From contig JAOTWF010000005.1 of NCBI GenBank assembly GCA_029863005.1, forward strand, positions 1 through 64,000: DNA of 64,000 nt, given 5' to 3'. The stretch's first letter is position 1, and the number at the start of each line of letters is the position of its first letter. Positions 1 to 11,004 of the stretch are shown in pieces. A model generated the notes under the pieces. That model did not search any database and had not been told where the DNA came from. It was given only the letters and a program-made list of their open reading frames with translations. Both the position numbers and the translations under genes were made by a program. The stretch is from Gammaproteobacteria bacterium. Its GTDB lineage: Bacteria > Pseudomonadota > Gammaproteobacteria > Acidiferrobacterales > Sulfurifustaceae.

Positions 1-185
1 GGTTTTTCCGCCGGTTTGCTCAAGCTGGTGAAGAGATTCGTAAGGCCGCTGCGGCCGTCACTGCGGTGCGTATACATTTGCCACAGCATGACACTGGCCA
101 TGCCGATGCCGATGCCCAGCAGCAGGAATAGCCATCCCGGCTTGCGGAATCGTCGTACGGAGAAACTTCTGCGCCGGCGCGCCAT
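1..185 (-). CDS. SPOR-domain/FtsN-like membrane protein, N-terminal part only (runs off the window)
   Basis: Minus-strand reading from CAT at 183-185 gives MARRRRSFSVRRFRKPGWLFLLLGIGIGMASVMLWQMYTHRSDGRSGLTNLFTSLSKPAEKP: basic N-terminus plus one TM helix, just downstream of argS, where SPOR proteins are commonly found. Absent from the ORF track because it is truncated. SPOR domain itself not visible. Confidence 0.6.
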   Translation of the reverse strand, partial: MARRRRSFSVRRFRKPGWLFLLLGIGIGMASVMLWQMYTHRSDGRSGLTNLFTSLSKPAEK

Positions 186-236
186 AAATATAGCCCTACT
201 CGCTGCGCTCGTTCGTCCTGAGATATGCCATGTACT

Positions 237-2066
237 TTACATCGACTCAGGAGCCGACACACCCAGTAATTGAAGTCCGTTGGCAATCACCTGGCGTGTC
301 GCCACGATCAGGTTGAGCCGCGCATCGCGCAGTGCGGGATCGTCGACCAAGAAGGTGTGGGTCCCGTAATAGGTGTGAAAGTCATAGGCGAGTTCGCGTA
401 AATAGTAGGCGAGCTGGTGCGGTTCGTGATCCCGCGCTGCGGCTTCCAATATATCCGGGTAGCGCGCCAGCCGCTGGATCAGCGTTATTTCATGGGTCTC
501 CGTCAGACGCACGAGGTGACGGTCGCCGTTCGCGGGATCGTGTTGGAAACCCTTTTCCTGCATCTGCCGGAACACGCTGTGAATGCGCGCGTGTGCGTAT
601 TGCACGTAAAACACCGGGTTGTCGTTGGACTGACTCTTGGCCAGATCGAGGTCGAAATCCATGTGTTGCTCGCACCTGCGCAGCACGTAAAAAAACCGCG
701 CGGCGTCATTGCCGACTTCATCGCGCAACTCGCGCAGCGTGACGAACTCGCCGCTACGCGTGGACATCTGCATGCGTTCGCCGCCTTGGTAAAGGATGGC
801 GAACTGCACCAGCAGCACATGCAGGCGTTCGGGATTATCCCCGATGGCCGCGAGCGCCGCCTTGATGCGTGGCACGTAGCCGTGATGGTCCGCGCCCCAA
901 ATGTCGATCACTTGGTCGTTGCCACGCTCGAGCTTGTCCATGTGATAGGCAATGTCGTGAGCGAAATATGTCTTCTGGCCGTTTTCGCGCACCAGCACGC
1001 GGTCTTTCTCATCGCCGTAGTCGGTCGAGCGGAACCACAGTGCGCCATCTTTTTCGTACACGTGCCCGGATTTTTTCAGGCGCGCGATGGCGCGATCCGC
1101 CGCACCGGATTCCACCAACGCGCGTTCGGAATACCACTGGTCGTAATTGACCCCGAACTCTTCCAGGTCTTGGCGGATATCATCGAGGATGACCTTAAGC
1201 CCGAGATCGAAGACCTTGCGATAATTCGCGGTGCCGAGCAGGGATTTGGCGCGCTCGATCAGGGCATCGATATGCGTTTCCTTGTCGCCGCCTTGGGGTT
1301 CGTCGGGCAGAAGATCTTCGAAAATCTTGCCTGCCGCCTGACGGTACTTGTCCCCGTTCTCGCGATGCAGTGTGGCACCGATGTCATAGACATAGTCGCC
1401 CTTGTAGCCGTTGACCGGGAAGTCGAATTTTTCACCGCACAATTCGAGGTAGCGCAGCCACACGCTGGTCGCAAGGATGTCCATCTGTCGGCCGGCGTCG
1501 TTGATGTAGTATTCGCGATGGACCTGGTAACCCACCTTATCCAGCAGGTTCGCGAGTGTGGCGCCGTAGGCCGCGCCGCGCCCATGGCCGACGTGCAGCG
1601 GTCCCGTCGGGTTGGCCGAGACGAATTCCACCTGCACTTTGCGCCCGGCACCCATCCGGCTGTGACCGAATGTCCCGCGTTTTTCCAGAATATCTCGCAC
1701 CACCGAGTGATAGGCGGAGGGAGAAAGGAAAAAATTAATGAATCCCGGCCCGGCAATTTCAACCTTGGTGATTTTTCCCGAGGCGGGCAATGCCTTGATG
1801 ATTTTTTCAGCCAGCTCGCGGGGCTTGGCACGCACCTGCTTGGCCAGCACCAAGGCGATGTTGCAGGCAAAGTCGCCGTGCTCCTTGGACTTGGTGTGAT
1901 CCACCGTGACAGTGGCGCCGTGCCCGGAAGGCAACGCCCCAGTGGCCTCAAGGCCCGCGAGCGCCGAGGTGATCAGGTTTTCGATGTGGTGCTTCAAGCG
2001 GTGGTTGGGATGGTTGAGTGATACCGATTCTACCGGGCTGCCGGAGCCCCCGGAAGTCGTGACCAC
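237..2066 (-). CDS. argS: Arginyl-tRNA synthetase
   Basis: 609 aa; [23 protein letters not shown] (HIGH region), [22 protein letters not shown] (KMSKS-like). Exact start uncertain (GTG at the ORF 5' end). Confidence 0.97.
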   Translation of the reverse strand: MVTTSGGSGSPVESVSLNHPNHRLKHHIENLITSALAGLEATGALPSGHGATVTVDHTKSKEHGDFACNIALVLAKQVRAKPRELAEKIIKALPASGKITKVEIAGPGFINFFLSPSAYHSVVRDILEKRGTFGHSRMGAGRKVQVEFVSANPTGPLHVGHGRGAAYGATLANLLDKVGYQVHREYYINDAGRQMDILATSVWLRYLELCGEKFDFPVNGYKGDYVYDIGATLHRENGDKYRQAAGKIFEDLLPDEPQGGDKETHIDALIERAKSLLGTANYRKVFDLGLKVILDDIRQDLEEFGVNYDQWYSERALVESGAADRAIARLKKSGHVYEKDGALWFRSTDYGDEKDRVLVRENGQKTYFAHDIAYHMDKLERGNDQVIDIWGADHHGYVPRIKAALAAIGDNPERLHVLLVQFAILYQGGERMQMSTRSGEFVTLRELRDEVGNDAARFFYVLRRCEQHMDFDLDLAKSQSNDNPVFYVQYAHARIHSVFRQMQEKGFQHDPANGDRHLVRLTETHEITLIQRLARYPDILEAAARDHEPHQLAYYLRELAYDFHTYYGTHTFLVDDPALRDARLNLIVATRQVIANGLQLLGVSAPESM

Positions 2067-2080
2067 GGTGTGCTGGCTGG

Positions 2081-2734
2081 TTACGGTTCAGCCGCTCCGT
2101 TCAAGAGATTTTCCACTTCCCGCAGATTCGCTCGTTTCATCGGTTTACCGTCTACCGGGCTCAGCGGCGACTCGCGAGCCTCGCGCCGGTCGAAGACGCA
2201 TAATTCGATCGGCACGTTGTCGGCGGTGAAGCGGTAGGCCGGGAACGTCTCCTGGCGGTCGCCGCCGAAGCGCAGACGGCGATTTGTCTGTTCGTAGGGG
2301 ATGTGGTGTTCCTGCAACCAGAAGCCGATTTCCTCCGGTGTGTCGGCGATGAGGTGAATTTCGATCTCGCTCGCCGAGGTGACGGTCCCGCTCAGAGCCG
2401 GGCCCACCAGTCGCGGGTCGTATTGGGTTAGAAAACGCATGGCCTCAGAAGCGATTTCGCGCAGCCGGCGCACGCTTTGTGTCAGGCGTCTCCCGTGAAA
2501 CAGCCGCAGATATTCCTGAAGCGCTGAATCCACTTCGTCATTCCCGGGCAGATGCTTGGTCTCGGGCAATCCTAAGCGCGCCGCCGCCTTGCGTTTGGCA
2601 GTCTGGAAATCGCGTACTCCCTCTTCCGCCATGATGCGAGCGGCATCGGTGGCGATGTGCTGGCGCAATTCATTCGTCGCCGGTGAATGGGGTTTGGACC
2701 GATGGACCAGGGGCGGACGGGTTTTTGGGCGCAT
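2081..2734 (-). CDS. Conserved hypothetical protein, possibly nucleotidyltransferase-like
   Basis: 217 aa ORF tightly packed between argS and mrcA on the same strand; C-terminal half ([37 protein letters not shown]...[12 protein letters not shown]) resembles nucleotidyltransferase-like folds; family not certain. Confidence 0.7.
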   Translation of the reverse strand: MRPKTRPPLVHRSKPHSPATNELRQHIATDAARIMAEEGVRDFQTAKRKAAARLGLPETKHLPGNDEVDSALQEYLRLFHGRRLTQSVRRLREIASEAMRFLTQYDPRLVGPALSGTVTSASEIEIHLIADTPEEIGFWLQEHHIPYEQTNRRLRFGGDRQETFPAYRFTADNVPIELCVFDRREARESPLSPVDGKPMKRANLREVENLLNGAAEP

Positions 2735-5265
2735 TAGAAAAGTTTCTCGCGGATGTTTTCCGGCACCTTTTGCGGGATCGACTCCTGTGTGGGTTCCCCC
2801 TCCAAACCGGGCAAAGGTTGTGGTGTTTCGGTGCCCTCCAAAAAATATTCCTCCATTGCTTGCGGATCATCGAGCAGGGTGGGTTTTCCAGTTTCGCTGT
2901 TGATGGTAATGCGTACCATGGTTTCCGGTGGTATCAGCGGTTTTTCCGGAATTTCCTCGAGCGCCGTGCGCATGAAATCGATCCATACAGGCAACGCGGT
3001 GCGTCCGCCGGTTTCGGCCCGTCCCAACGACACCGGCTGATCGAACCCGATCCAGGCGGTCGTCACTACCTCGCTGTTGAAGCCCGAAAACCAGGCGTCG
3101 CGATAGTCGTTGGTCGTGCCAGTCTTGCCCGCGATGTCCTTGCGCCCCAAGACTTGCGCGCCTCGACCGGTGCCGGTGCGAATAACCTCTTGCATCATGT
3201 CGGCCATGAGGAAACTGGTTTCAGGGCTTAGCACGCGTGGTGCGTAAATCGGTTTGTCAGGTTCCATGCCAGAAGCGGCCGCGGGGGAGGAAGGCGAATG
3301 GGACGCCGGTTGAATGGAATTCGATGATGTATCAGCGGTGGATATATCACATTCACGGCAGACCACCGCGGGCCGGGCCTGTTCGAGTATCGTGTGATTG
3401 GCATCCTCCACGCGAGCGATGAAGTACGGGCTGACGCGGTAACCTCCGTTGGCAAACACGGCGAACGCGTTCACCATCTGCATCGGCGTGGCCGAGGCGG
3501 TGCCAAGCGCCAGCGACAGGTTGCGAGGGATCTTGGCCGGGTCAAAGCCGAAACGCTGCATGTATTCGACGGTATAGGTTACGCCAAGAGCGCGCAACAG
3601 GCGCACGGCCACGAGATTCAGCGATTGCGCCAGTGCCTTGCGCAACCGTGTGGGGCCGTAGAATTTCCGACTGTAATCCTCGGGACGCCATTCTTCCTCA
3701 GGTGCGTCACCGCCATCCATGACGATGGGAGCTCCGCTGACCGTGCTGGCGGCGGTGAAACCCTTGTCCAGGGCCGCGCTGAAGATGAAGGGTTTGATGC
3801 TTGAGCCGGGCTGACGCTCCGCCTGCGTGGCACGGTTGAAACTGCTTTGGTAAAAATCAAAACCGCCGGTGAGGGCCAGCACGGCGCCATCGTACGGTCG
3901 CAGGGACACCAGCGCGCCCGATACTTCCGGAATTTGTGCCAGGCGCCACGGCCCGATGTCATTCAGTTTTTGCGCGTCCTCAATCGCCTCAAGGTAAATG
4001 ACATTGCCGGCCTTGAGAACGTCCGCCGCCTGTTTGGGTGCGGGACCCAAAGAATTTTCATCTAGATAGCTCCGCGCCCAGGATAATCCCCCCCATCCGA
4101 TTTCAACGATCGCGCCGTCTTGGGTATAAACATGCACCCGGTCTTTCTCGACCTTGAATACGATTCCCGGCAACAAACCTCCGGTGACGCGATAATCCTT
4201 GAGCACGTCATCCAGACGTTCCTTATCAGGCTCGCTCTTGATCGAAACGTGCCCCGCCGGTCCTCGGTATCCGTGCCGACGATCATATTCCAGTAAACCG
4301 GTGCGCAGTGCCTTGACCGCGGCTTGCTGGTACTTGCTGTTGAGCGTGGTGTAAACATGGAAACCCCCGGCATAGGTTTTTTCGTCATACGTCTGGACCA
4401 TGTATTGGCGTACCAGCTCGGCGACATAAGGTGCCGCGGTGTCGGATTTAAGAGTGTGTTTGGCGGCGGCGAGAGGTGTTTTCACCGCTTCGGCATAGAT
4501 TGCCTCATTGATGAATCCGTTATTCAGCATCTGTTTCAGGATGGTATTGCGTCTTTCGTAGGCATTCCCCGGGTTGGTCAGCGGGTTATCGCGCGACGGC
4601 GCCTTGGGCAGTCCGGCAAGCATGGCCATTTCCGGCAGGTTGAGCTGGTGCAGCGCCTTCCCGTAATAGATCTGGGCGGCCGCGGCAAAGCCATAGGAGC
4701 GGTGACCGAGAAAAATCTTGTTGAAATAAAGCTCAAGGATCTGCTGTTTGCTCAGTTCACGTTCGATCTTGAAGGCCAGCAAAACTTCCTTGATTTTTCG
4801 TGTGTAGGTTTTTTCGGGACTGAGAAAAAAATTGCGTGCCACCTGCATCGTGATGGTGCTCGCCCCTTGTGACGTCGACCGGGTGCGCAGGTTGTGCAGG
4901 GCCGCCCGCAGTATCCCGGCGAAATCCACCCCATGATGAAAGAAAAAGGAGCGGTCTTCGGCAGCCAGCACCGCGTTGATGAGCATCGCCGGCACTTCCT
5001 CGATTTTGACGGGGATGCGTTTTTCCTCACCGAACTCGGCGATCAACTGCCCATCGGCGGTGTAAACCCGCATTGGCACTTTCAACTGTGCCCCTGAGAG
5101 ATCCTCGAGGGATGGAAGCGTAGGCGTGAGCACGAGCGCGACCAGCGTCAGGATCACCACGCCGGTTGCGAGGAGCCCGAAAAGACCGATAAGCACCCGC
5201 TGCCACCATTTTGTGGGCATATGCTGGCGGGTCCAGCGGGAGAAAAGGCTCCCAGAATCGTTCAT
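2734..5265 (-). CDS. mrcA: Penicillin-binding protein 1A (bifunctional glycosyltransferase/transpeptidase)
   Basis: 843 aa; N-terminal TM; GT51 motifs AAEDRSFFFHHGVD, QGASTITMQVARNFFL; transpeptidase SxxK in RQPGSSIKPFIF and KTGTT. Confidence 0.97.
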   Translation of the reverse strand: MNDSGSLFSRWTRQHMPTKWWQRVLIGLFGLLATGVVILTLVALVLTPTLPSLEDLSGAQLKVPMRVYTADGQLIAEFGEEKRIPVKIEEVPAMLINAVLAAEDRSFFFHHGVDFAGILRAALHNLRTRSTSQGASTITMQVARNFFLSPEKTYTRKIKEVLLAFKIERELSKQQILELYFNKIFLGHRSYGFAAAAQIYYGKALHQLNLPEMAMLAGLPKAPSRDNPLTNPGNAYERRNTILKQMLNNGFINEAIYAEAVKTPLAAAKHTLKSDTAAPYVAELVRQYMVQTYDEKTYAGGFHVYTTLNSKYQQAAVKALRTGLLEYDRRHGYRGPAGHVSIKSEPDKERLDDVLKDYRVTGGLLPGIVFKVEKDRVHVYTQDGAIVEIGWGGLSWARSYLDENSLGPAPKQAADVLKAGNVIYLEAIEDAQKLNDIGPWRLAQIPEVSGALVSLRPYDGAVLALTGGFDFYQSSFNRATQAERQPGSSIKPFIFSAALDKGFTAASTVSGAPIVMDGGDAPEEEWRPEDYSRKFYGPTRLRKALAQSLNLVAVRLLRALGVTYTVEYMQRFGFDPAKIPRNLSLALGTASATPMQMVNAFAVFANGGYRVSPYFIARVEDANHTILEQARPAVVCRECDISTADTSSNSIQPASHSPSSPAAASGMEPDKPIYAPRVLSPETSFLMADMMQEVIRTGTGRGAQVLGRKDIAGKTGTTNDYRDAWFSGFNSEVVTTAWIGFDQPVSLGRAETGGRTALPVWIDFMRTALEEIPEKPLIPPETMVRITINSETGKPTLLDDPQAMEEYFLEGTETPQPLPGLEGEPTQESIPQKVPENIREKLF

Positions 5266-5426
5266 GGCGGGCGAGACTTGTGGAATTCCGTGTCAGGGAG
5301 CATCCGAATACAACGCGACGGACAGTATAAACCACTGTCTGTCAGCCGGGGTATTTTGGATAGGGTGACCTCGTTTCATGAATAAAAAATGCTGAAAAAC
5401 CCATCATTTCCGGCAAATTCAATAAA

Positions 5427-5456
5427 TTGTCATTTCTAAAATCTATGGTCTATATT
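5427..5456 (+). promoter_or_regulatory. Candidate sigma70 promoter for the pilMNOPQ operon
   Basis: TTGTCA (5427-5432), 18-bp spacer, TATATT (5451-5456) in the AT-rich divergent region between mrcA and pilM. Confidence 0.4.
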
Positions 5457-5522
5457 TGGTTTTAGCATTTAATCTACATTATCTGTATCAATCATAACTC
5501 AAGGATTTTGAGAGGAAAATAA

Positions 5523-6599
5523 ATGAGTGCCCTCACCGGGTTATTTTCCAAAAAGAAGCCGCCACTGATAGGGATCGACATCAGTTCCTCCGCTGTCAAG
5601 GTGCTCGAGTTGAGCAAGAATGGTGAGCATATTCGCGTCGAGCGTTATGCGGTGGAACCGTTGCCGCAAAATGCGGTGGTGGAGCATGCGATCACGGAAG
5701 TCGAACAGGTGGCGCAGGTCGTGGAGCGCGCCGTCAAAAAGTCCGGGACCAAGGTCAAGCATGCCGCGGTGGCGGTTCCGGCGGCGCATGTCATCACCAA
5801 GACCATCAAGATGACCGCCAACCTAAGCGACCAGGACCGCCAGATGCAGGTGGAAATGGAAGCGGATCACTATATCCCTTATCCCTTGAACGAAATCAAT
5901 CTTGATTTCCAGGTGTTGGGTCCGTCGGAAAGCAATCCGGAAGAGGTTGACGTGCTAATGGCCGCTTGCCGTAAGGAAATCGTGGATGACTATCTCGCCG
6001 TTATCCAGGGACCGGGTTTGACTCCGCTGGTGGTGGATGTCGAAACCTACGCCATGGAAAACGCTTTCTCGCTAATCACCAGCCACATGCCCGGTGGCGG
6101 TATGGAGAAAACCATCGCCGTGCTGGATATCGGCGCCACGGCTACCACCATTAATGTGGTTCACAACAACCGTTCCGTTTATACCCGCGATCATGCCTTT
6201 GGCGGGCGCCAACTCACGGAAGAGATTCAACGCCGGTATGGACTCTCTTATGAAGAAGCCGGCCTGGCCAAAAAACAGGGTGGGCTGCCGGACAACTATC
6301 AGACCGATGTGCTGCGGCCATTCATGGAAGCCATGTGTCAGGAAATCATGCGCGCATTGCAATTTTTCTATTCCTCCACGCCGTTCAACAGCGTGGATCA
6401 ATTATTGCTCGCGGGCGGATGCGGACAGATCGGCGGTATCGATGAGCTTGTGGCCGCCCGCATTGGCGTCCCGGCGATCGTGGCCAATCCCTTCGCGAGC
6501 ATGTCGCTGGCCTCGCGCATCAAACCACAACATCTTTCCAACGACGCGCCCTCCCTCATGATCAGCTGTGGGCTGGCAATGCGGAGTTTTGACGAATGA
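5523..6599 (+). CDS. pilM: Type IV pilus assembly protein PilM
   Basis: 358 aa, IGIDISSSAVKVLEL, actin-like ATPase fold motifs; start of a pilMNOPQ series. Confidence 0.96.
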   Translation: MSALTGLFSKKKPPLIGIDISSSAVKVLELSKNGEHIRVERYAVEPLPQNAVVEHAITEVEQVAQVVERAVKKSGTKVKHAAVAVPAAHVITKTIKMTANLSDQDRQMQVEMEADHYIPYPLNEINLDFQVLGPSESNPEEVDVLMAACRKEIVDDYLAVIQGPGLTPLVVDVETYAMENAFSLITSHMPGGGMEKTIAVLDIGATATTINVVHNNRSVYTRDHAFGGRQLTEEIQRRYGLSYEEAGLAKKQGGLPDNYQTDVLRPFMEAMCQEIMRALQFFYSSTPFNSVDQLLLAGGCGQIGGIDELVAARIGVPAIVANPFASMSLASRIKPQHLSNDAPSLMISCGLAMRSFDE

Positions 6600-7171
6600 C
6601 AACAAGAATCAACTTACTTCCCTGGCGCGAGATGCACCGCAAGGAGCAAGATCGTCAGTTGCTGACGATTGCCGTGGGTGCATGGATTCTGATGGGGGTC
6701 ATTATTTTTTATGCCCACGTGCACGTGACGGCTCTGATCGAGAATCAGAACAAGCGCAACGAATTCCTGAACCAGGAAATTGCCAAGGTTGAAAAAGAAA
6801 TCAAGGAAATCGCAGAACTGAAAAAGAAGCGCGCGGATTTGATTGCCCGTATGAACGTGATTTACCAGCTACAAGGCGATCGCACGCAGGTGGTGCATCT
6901 TTTTGACGAATTGGCACGAAAACTTCCTGATGGCATTTATCTGGCGTCGCTGAGCCACGCGGGGAGCGGCATCGCGCTCAAGGGGGTAGCACAGTCGAAT
7001 GCGCGGGTATCGGCGCTGATGCGCAATTTGGCCGCTTCGGAATGGTTCGCCGAACCCGAGCTCGAGGTGATCACGGTAAAGGCCAAAGGCAGCGACCGTG
7101 TCAGTGAATTTTCGCTCAAGGTCAAGCAGGTCACCAAGCAGCAGAAAAAGTTAGAGGACACCGGATCATGA
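6596..7171 (+). CDS. pilN: Type IV pilus inner-membrane protein PilN
   Basis: 191 aa; TRINLLPWRE N-terminus, single TM, coiled coil; 4-bp overlap with pilM. Confidence 0.95.
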   Translation: MTTRINLLPWREMHRKEQDRQLLTIAVGAWILMGVIIFYAHVHVTALIENQNKRNEFLNQEIAKVEKEIKEIAELKKKRADLIARMNVIYQLQGDRTQVVHLFDELARKLPDGIYLASLSHAGSGIALKGVAQSNARVSALMRNLAASEWFAEPELEVITVKAKGSDRVSEFSLKVKQVTKQQKKLEDTGS

Positions 7172-7788
7172 CCCTGGATGATCTGAAAAATATTGACGTC
7201 AACAATCTGAGCTCGTGGCCGGTACCGATCAAGATTGCCAGTATATTGATTGTGTGCGTGATTATCCTTTTCGCCGGTTACTGGTTTCTGATTCAGGGTG
7301 AAATCGAGGAATACGGATCCGCGCAACAGAAAGAAGTTTCTCTGCGCGATACATACTTGAACAAGAAAGGCCTGGCGGTCAATTTACCGGCCTACAAGCA
7401 ACAGATGGAGGAAATGGAGCAGACTTTCGGCAGCCTTCTGCGGCAATTGCCTAACACCACGGAAGTGCCGGATCTGTTGGTGGATATTACTCAAGCCGGG
7501 TTGGGCCGCGGGTTGGAATTCACACTGTTCCGGCCGGAGAAGGAACTCCCGAAGGATTTCTATGCCGAGATGCCGATCAGCGTTCAGGTTCGCGGGAACT
7601 ATCACGAACTTGCACTGTTCGTCAGCGATGTTGCCTCGCTTCCCCGCATCGTCACGTTTGGCGATATCAACATCACCTCGACCGGAAAGGACAACAAGCT
7701 GACGATGTCGGCAAAGGCGAAAACCTATCGTTATCTCGAAGAAGGCAGCGTGGCCAAACCGGTCAGCCGTCCAAGGGGACGGAGGTGA
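7168..7788 (+). CDS. pilO: Type IV pilus protein PilO
   Basis: 206 aa; TM then coiled coil; position in operon; 4-bp overlap with pilN. Confidence 0.95.
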   Translation: MTLDDLKNIDVNNLSSWPVPIKIASILIVCVIILFAGYWFLIQGEIEEYGSAQQKEVSLRDTYLNKKGLAVNLPAYKQQMEEMEQTFGSLLRQLPNTTEVPDLLVDITQAGLGRGLEFTLFRPEKELPKDFYAEMPISVQVRGNYHELALFVSDVASLPRIVTFGDINITSTGKDNKLTMSAKAKTYRYLEEGSVAKPVSRPRGRR

Positions 7789-7793
7789 GAGCC

Positions 7794-8312
7794 ATGAAAA
7801 GATTTATATCACTTTTATCGGCAGCCCTGATAAGCGCCTCACTCGCTGCTTGCAGCAGCGATGGACTCGATGATTTACGCGAATTTGTCAAAAACGCCCA
7901 TGCTGATAAAAAACCGAGGGTGGAACCGCTCCCTGATATTAAAATGCAGGAGACATTCATTTATAACGCGGCCAACCTGACCGATCCGTTCGCCGCTTTC
8001 AATCTCATGCCTCAGGGCCTGAAAAGCGCCAGCGGCCCGAGACCGGATCCAAAGCGCCGGAAAGAGCCGCTCGAAGACTATCCATTGGATTCGCTGAAGA
8101 TGGTGGGTACGCTCATGCGCGGCAAACAGGCATGGGCGGTGATCCAGGCACCGGATGGCACCGTCCATCGCGCCCAGGTGGGCGATCACTTGGGGCAGAA
8201 TTCCGGCATGATCCACAAGATCAGCGATGAAAAAGTCGATCTGATCGAATTGATACAGGGAACGCTGGGTGATTGGATCGAACGCGAAGCCAATCTGTCG
8301 TTGTTGCAATGA
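7794..8312 (+). CDS. pilP: Type IV pilus lipoprotein PilP
   Basis: MKRFISLLSAALISASLAACSSDGLDDL lipoprotein signal; LTDPFAAFN and PLEDYPLDSLKMVGTLMRGKQAWAVIQAPDGTVHRAQVGDHLGQNSG are typical of PilP. ORF track starts at 7785; ATG at 7794 preferred. Confidence 0.94.
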   Translation: MKRFISLLSAALISASLAACSSDGLDDLREFVKNAHADKKPRVEPLPDIKMQETFIYNAANLTDPFAAFNLMPQGLKSASGPRPDPKRRKEPLEDYPLDSLKMVGTLMRGKQAWAVIQAPDGTVHRAQVGDHLGQNSGMIHKISDEKVDLIELIQGTLGDWIEREANLSLLQ

Positions 8313-8337
8313 ACGGGACTAACAAGGCGGAAACATC

Positions 8338-10923
8338 ATGAAACAGCACTCACAACTCTTGCGCAAGATGGCGCTTGCGACCGGTCGATGCCTAGTGTTT
8401 CTTTTCGCCATGGCCGGGATGACGGCTGCGGCGATCGGTGCAGAAATCCAGTCTTTGGCCTGGGAGCCGGGCAGTGAAGCGTCGGTACTCCAGATTCGCG
8501 CCACGGGCGAAGGCACCTATTCCACAGAAGTGTTGGAAGAAGGAAAACGGTTGCGTGTCAGCTTCCCGGACAGCAGCATGGGTCCTTCACTGACCGAAAT
8601 ACAGGGCAGGGAAAAGGCGAAAGGGGTTTATCCTTATCTGGCCGATAATGGCACCACCGTGGTGGTCGATCTGTTAATGAATGAGCCCGGCACGCTCAAT
8701 GTGGAGAAGGCCGAATACGGATTTCGCGTGGCGGCCTCCACAATACCGACGGCAGCCGTGACTCCGCCGGTGGCCTCGGAGATGCCGGCCAAGAACATGG
8801 ATGCCGCGACCACCGCCTTGGTCGTCTCTGAACCGACATCCGTGGCCCCCGTTGCGCAGGGAAAAAATACCATCGAGGACATCGTCTACGCCAAATTGCC
8901 CGGTGACCGGATCCAGATCACATTCAAAATGATGCAACCACCCACGGAACCGAATGCCTTTACCATCACGAACCCGGCGCGGATATCAATGGATTTCGCC
9001 GATACACGTGTCGGGCTGGTGAAGAAGAGCCTCGCGGTCAAGGAAGCCGCAGTTACCAGTGTGACCGCCATCGAGGCGGAAAACCGCTCGCGTATCGTGA
9101 TCAGCCTGATTAAGCCTGTCGCGTATACCACGAATATTGACGGCAACAATTTCATCGTGACCGTGGAAGCGCCTGTCAGTGCCATTGCCGGCGCGGTGGA
9201 GCCGAAGACAACGCATTTTGCCAGCACCCGTAAGTCTGGAAAATACAATCTCACAGGCATCGATTTTCGTCGTGGACCGCAGGGCGATGGCAAGATCATC
9301 ATTAACCTTTCCGATCCCACCGTGGGGATTGATATCCGTGAGCAAGCCGGCGAAATCATGCTCGATTTCCTGAATACTTCGGCCTCCGCCGAGTTGCAAC
9401 GCCGCCTCGACGTCGTAGATTTTGCGACCCCGGTCCAGACTATCGATACATTTGCGCAAGGAAAAAATACGCGCATGATCATCACGCCCAAGGGCAAGTA
9501 TGAGCACTTGGCGTACCAGACGGGCAATATTTTCACTGTCAGCATCAAGCCGATTATTGAAAAGCCGGACGAGAAAAAGGTGGATGAATTCGGCTATTCC
9601 GGAGAGAAACTGTCACTCAATTTCCAGAACATTGAGGCGCGTGCCGCTCTGCAGGTATTGGCAGATTTCACCGGACTCAATTTCGTCGTGAGCGATACGG
9701 TCAAGGGATCCTTGACATTGCGTCTGAAGGATGTGCCCTGGGATCAGGCGCTCGACCTTATCCTCGATAGCAAAAACCTGGCGATGCGCCAAAAGGGCAA
9801 TGTGATCACGGTGGCCCCGGCGCCCGAGGTGGCGGCCAAGGAAAAGGCCAATTTGGAGGCTACCAAAGCCGTCATCGATCTAGAGCCGCTGGTATCCGAG
9901 CTCATTCAGATCAATTACGCCAAGGCCGAAGACATCGCCGTATTACTGAAGTCCATCAAGGCTATTTCCACCATCGCCGGGCAGCATCCGGTATTCGGCC
10001 AGGCTGTGGCGGTCACGAAGGAGAGCACCGACTCCAACACGCTGCTTTCGCCACGGGGACAGGTGACCGTGGATACGCGCACGAATTCGATTCTTATCCA
10101 GGACACCGCCGGCAAGATCAGGGAAATCCGCAAGCTGATTTCCAAGCTCGATCAGCCGGTACGTCAGGTTATGGTGGAAACCCGTCTCGTCGAGGCAACC
10201 GATAATTTCGCCAGAACCTTGGGCGCACGGCTCGCTCATGCCACACAGCGCGTGAAGGGGAGCACCCTTCAGACCACGACCGGCTCGATCGACGCCCTGG
10301 AACCGCTATACAACAGCAGCCTTTACGAGTGGCCGAGCGTTTTCAACGTCAACCTCCCGTCCCCCGGCATCGGCACGTCACCGGCCGGCGTCTTCACGCT
10401 CAGCTTAATCAAAGGTGCCAAGCAGCTGGATCTCGAACTTTCCGCCCTCGAACAGGACGGCAATGGCAAGATCATCTCGAGTCCGCGCGTGATCACCGCC
10501 AATCAGCAAAAGGCAATAATCGAACAGGGCCAGGAGCGGGTCTTCACCACCAGCGTGCTTGGTGTCGGCACGGTGGTGACAAAAAAGGCAACTCTGAAGC
10601 TTGAAGTCACGCCACAGATCACGCCAGACGATCGCATAAATCTGAACGTGGATATTTCCAAGGACAATTTCGTGGACGCGGTTTCGGGTCTCCTGAACGT
10701 CAAGCAGGTCAAAACTCAAGTGCTGCTCGATAACGGTGAGACCGTGGTGATCGGCGGTATCTACGAACAGGACAAAGCCGATTCCGTTACCAAGGTGCCC
10801 TTCTTCGGGGATATTCCCCTGCTGGGCTGGCTGTTCAAGAATAAGGAAGTCAAGGATAACAAGACCGAACTGCTGATTTTCCTGACCCCCCGCATTCTTT
10901 CAGACAATCTGAGCCTGCGCTGA
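8338..10923 (+). CDS. pilQ: Type IV pilus secretin PilQ
   Basis: 861 aa; AMIN domains, STN-like domain (EKLSLNFQNIEARAALQVLADFTGLNFVVSDTVKG), secretin C-terminus (VVIGGIYEQ...VPFFGDIPLLGWLFKN). Confidence 0.97.
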   Translation: MKQHSQLLRKMALATGRCLVFLFAMAGMTAAAIGAEIQSLAWEPGSEASVLQIRATGEGTYSTEVLEEGKRLRVSFPDSSMGPSLTEIQGREKAKGVYPYLADNGTTVVVDLLMNEPGTLNVEKAEYGFRVAASTIPTAAVTPPVASEMPAKNMDAATTALVVSEPTSVAPVAQGKNTIEDIVYAKLPGDRIQITFKMMQPPTEPNAFTITNPARISMDFADTRVGLVKKSLAVKEAAVTSVTAIEAENRSRIVISLIKPVAYTTNIDGNNFIVTVEAPVSAIAGAVEPKTTHFASTRKSGKYNLTGIDFRRGPQGDGKIIINLSDPTVGIDIREQAGEIMLDFLNTSASAELQRRLDVVDFATPVQTIDTFAQGKNTRMIITPKGKYEHLAYQTGNIFTVSIKPIIEKPDEKKVDEFGYSGEKLSLNFQNIEARAALQVLADFTGLNFVVSDTVKGSLTLRLKDVPWDQALDLILDSKNLAMRQKGNVITVAPAPEVAAKEKANLEATKAVIDLEPLVSELIQINYAKAEDIAVLLKSIKAISTIAGQHPVFGQAVAVTKESTDSNTLLSPRGQVTVDTRTNSILIQDTAGKIREIRKLISKLDQPVRQVMVETRLVEATDNFARTLGARLAHATQRVKGSTLQTTTGSIDALEPLYNSSLYEWPSVFNVNLPSPGIGTSPAGVFTLSLIKGAKQLDLELSALEQDGNGKIISSPRVITANQQKAIIEQGQERVFTTSVLGVGTVVTKKATLKLEVTPQITPDDRINLNVDISKDNFVDAVSGLLNVKQVKTQVLLDNGETVVIGGIYEQDKADSVTKVPFFGDIPLLGWLFKNKEVKDNKTELLIFLTPRILSDNLSLR

Positions 10924-10939
10924 TTCATCTTGCCTTTCC

Positions 10940-10967
10940 GAACCGGCCACCGCAGGGTGGCCGGTTC
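10940..10967 (+). terminator. Inverted repeat downstream of pilQ (possible attenuating terminator)
   Basis: Perfect 12-bp arms GAACCGGCCACC / GGTGGCCGGTTC with a 4-nt loop, 17 bp after the pilQ stop; weak T tract follows. Confidence 0.5.
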
Positions 10968-11004
10968 GCTTGATTTATACCTTAGTTGCTGGCATACCTG
11001 CGCC

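Noticed and set aside
417-2021. 534-aa plus-strand ORF opposite argS
   Set aside because: Antisense reading of a clear argS gene; long shadow ORF expected in high-GC DNA, with no recognisable motifs.
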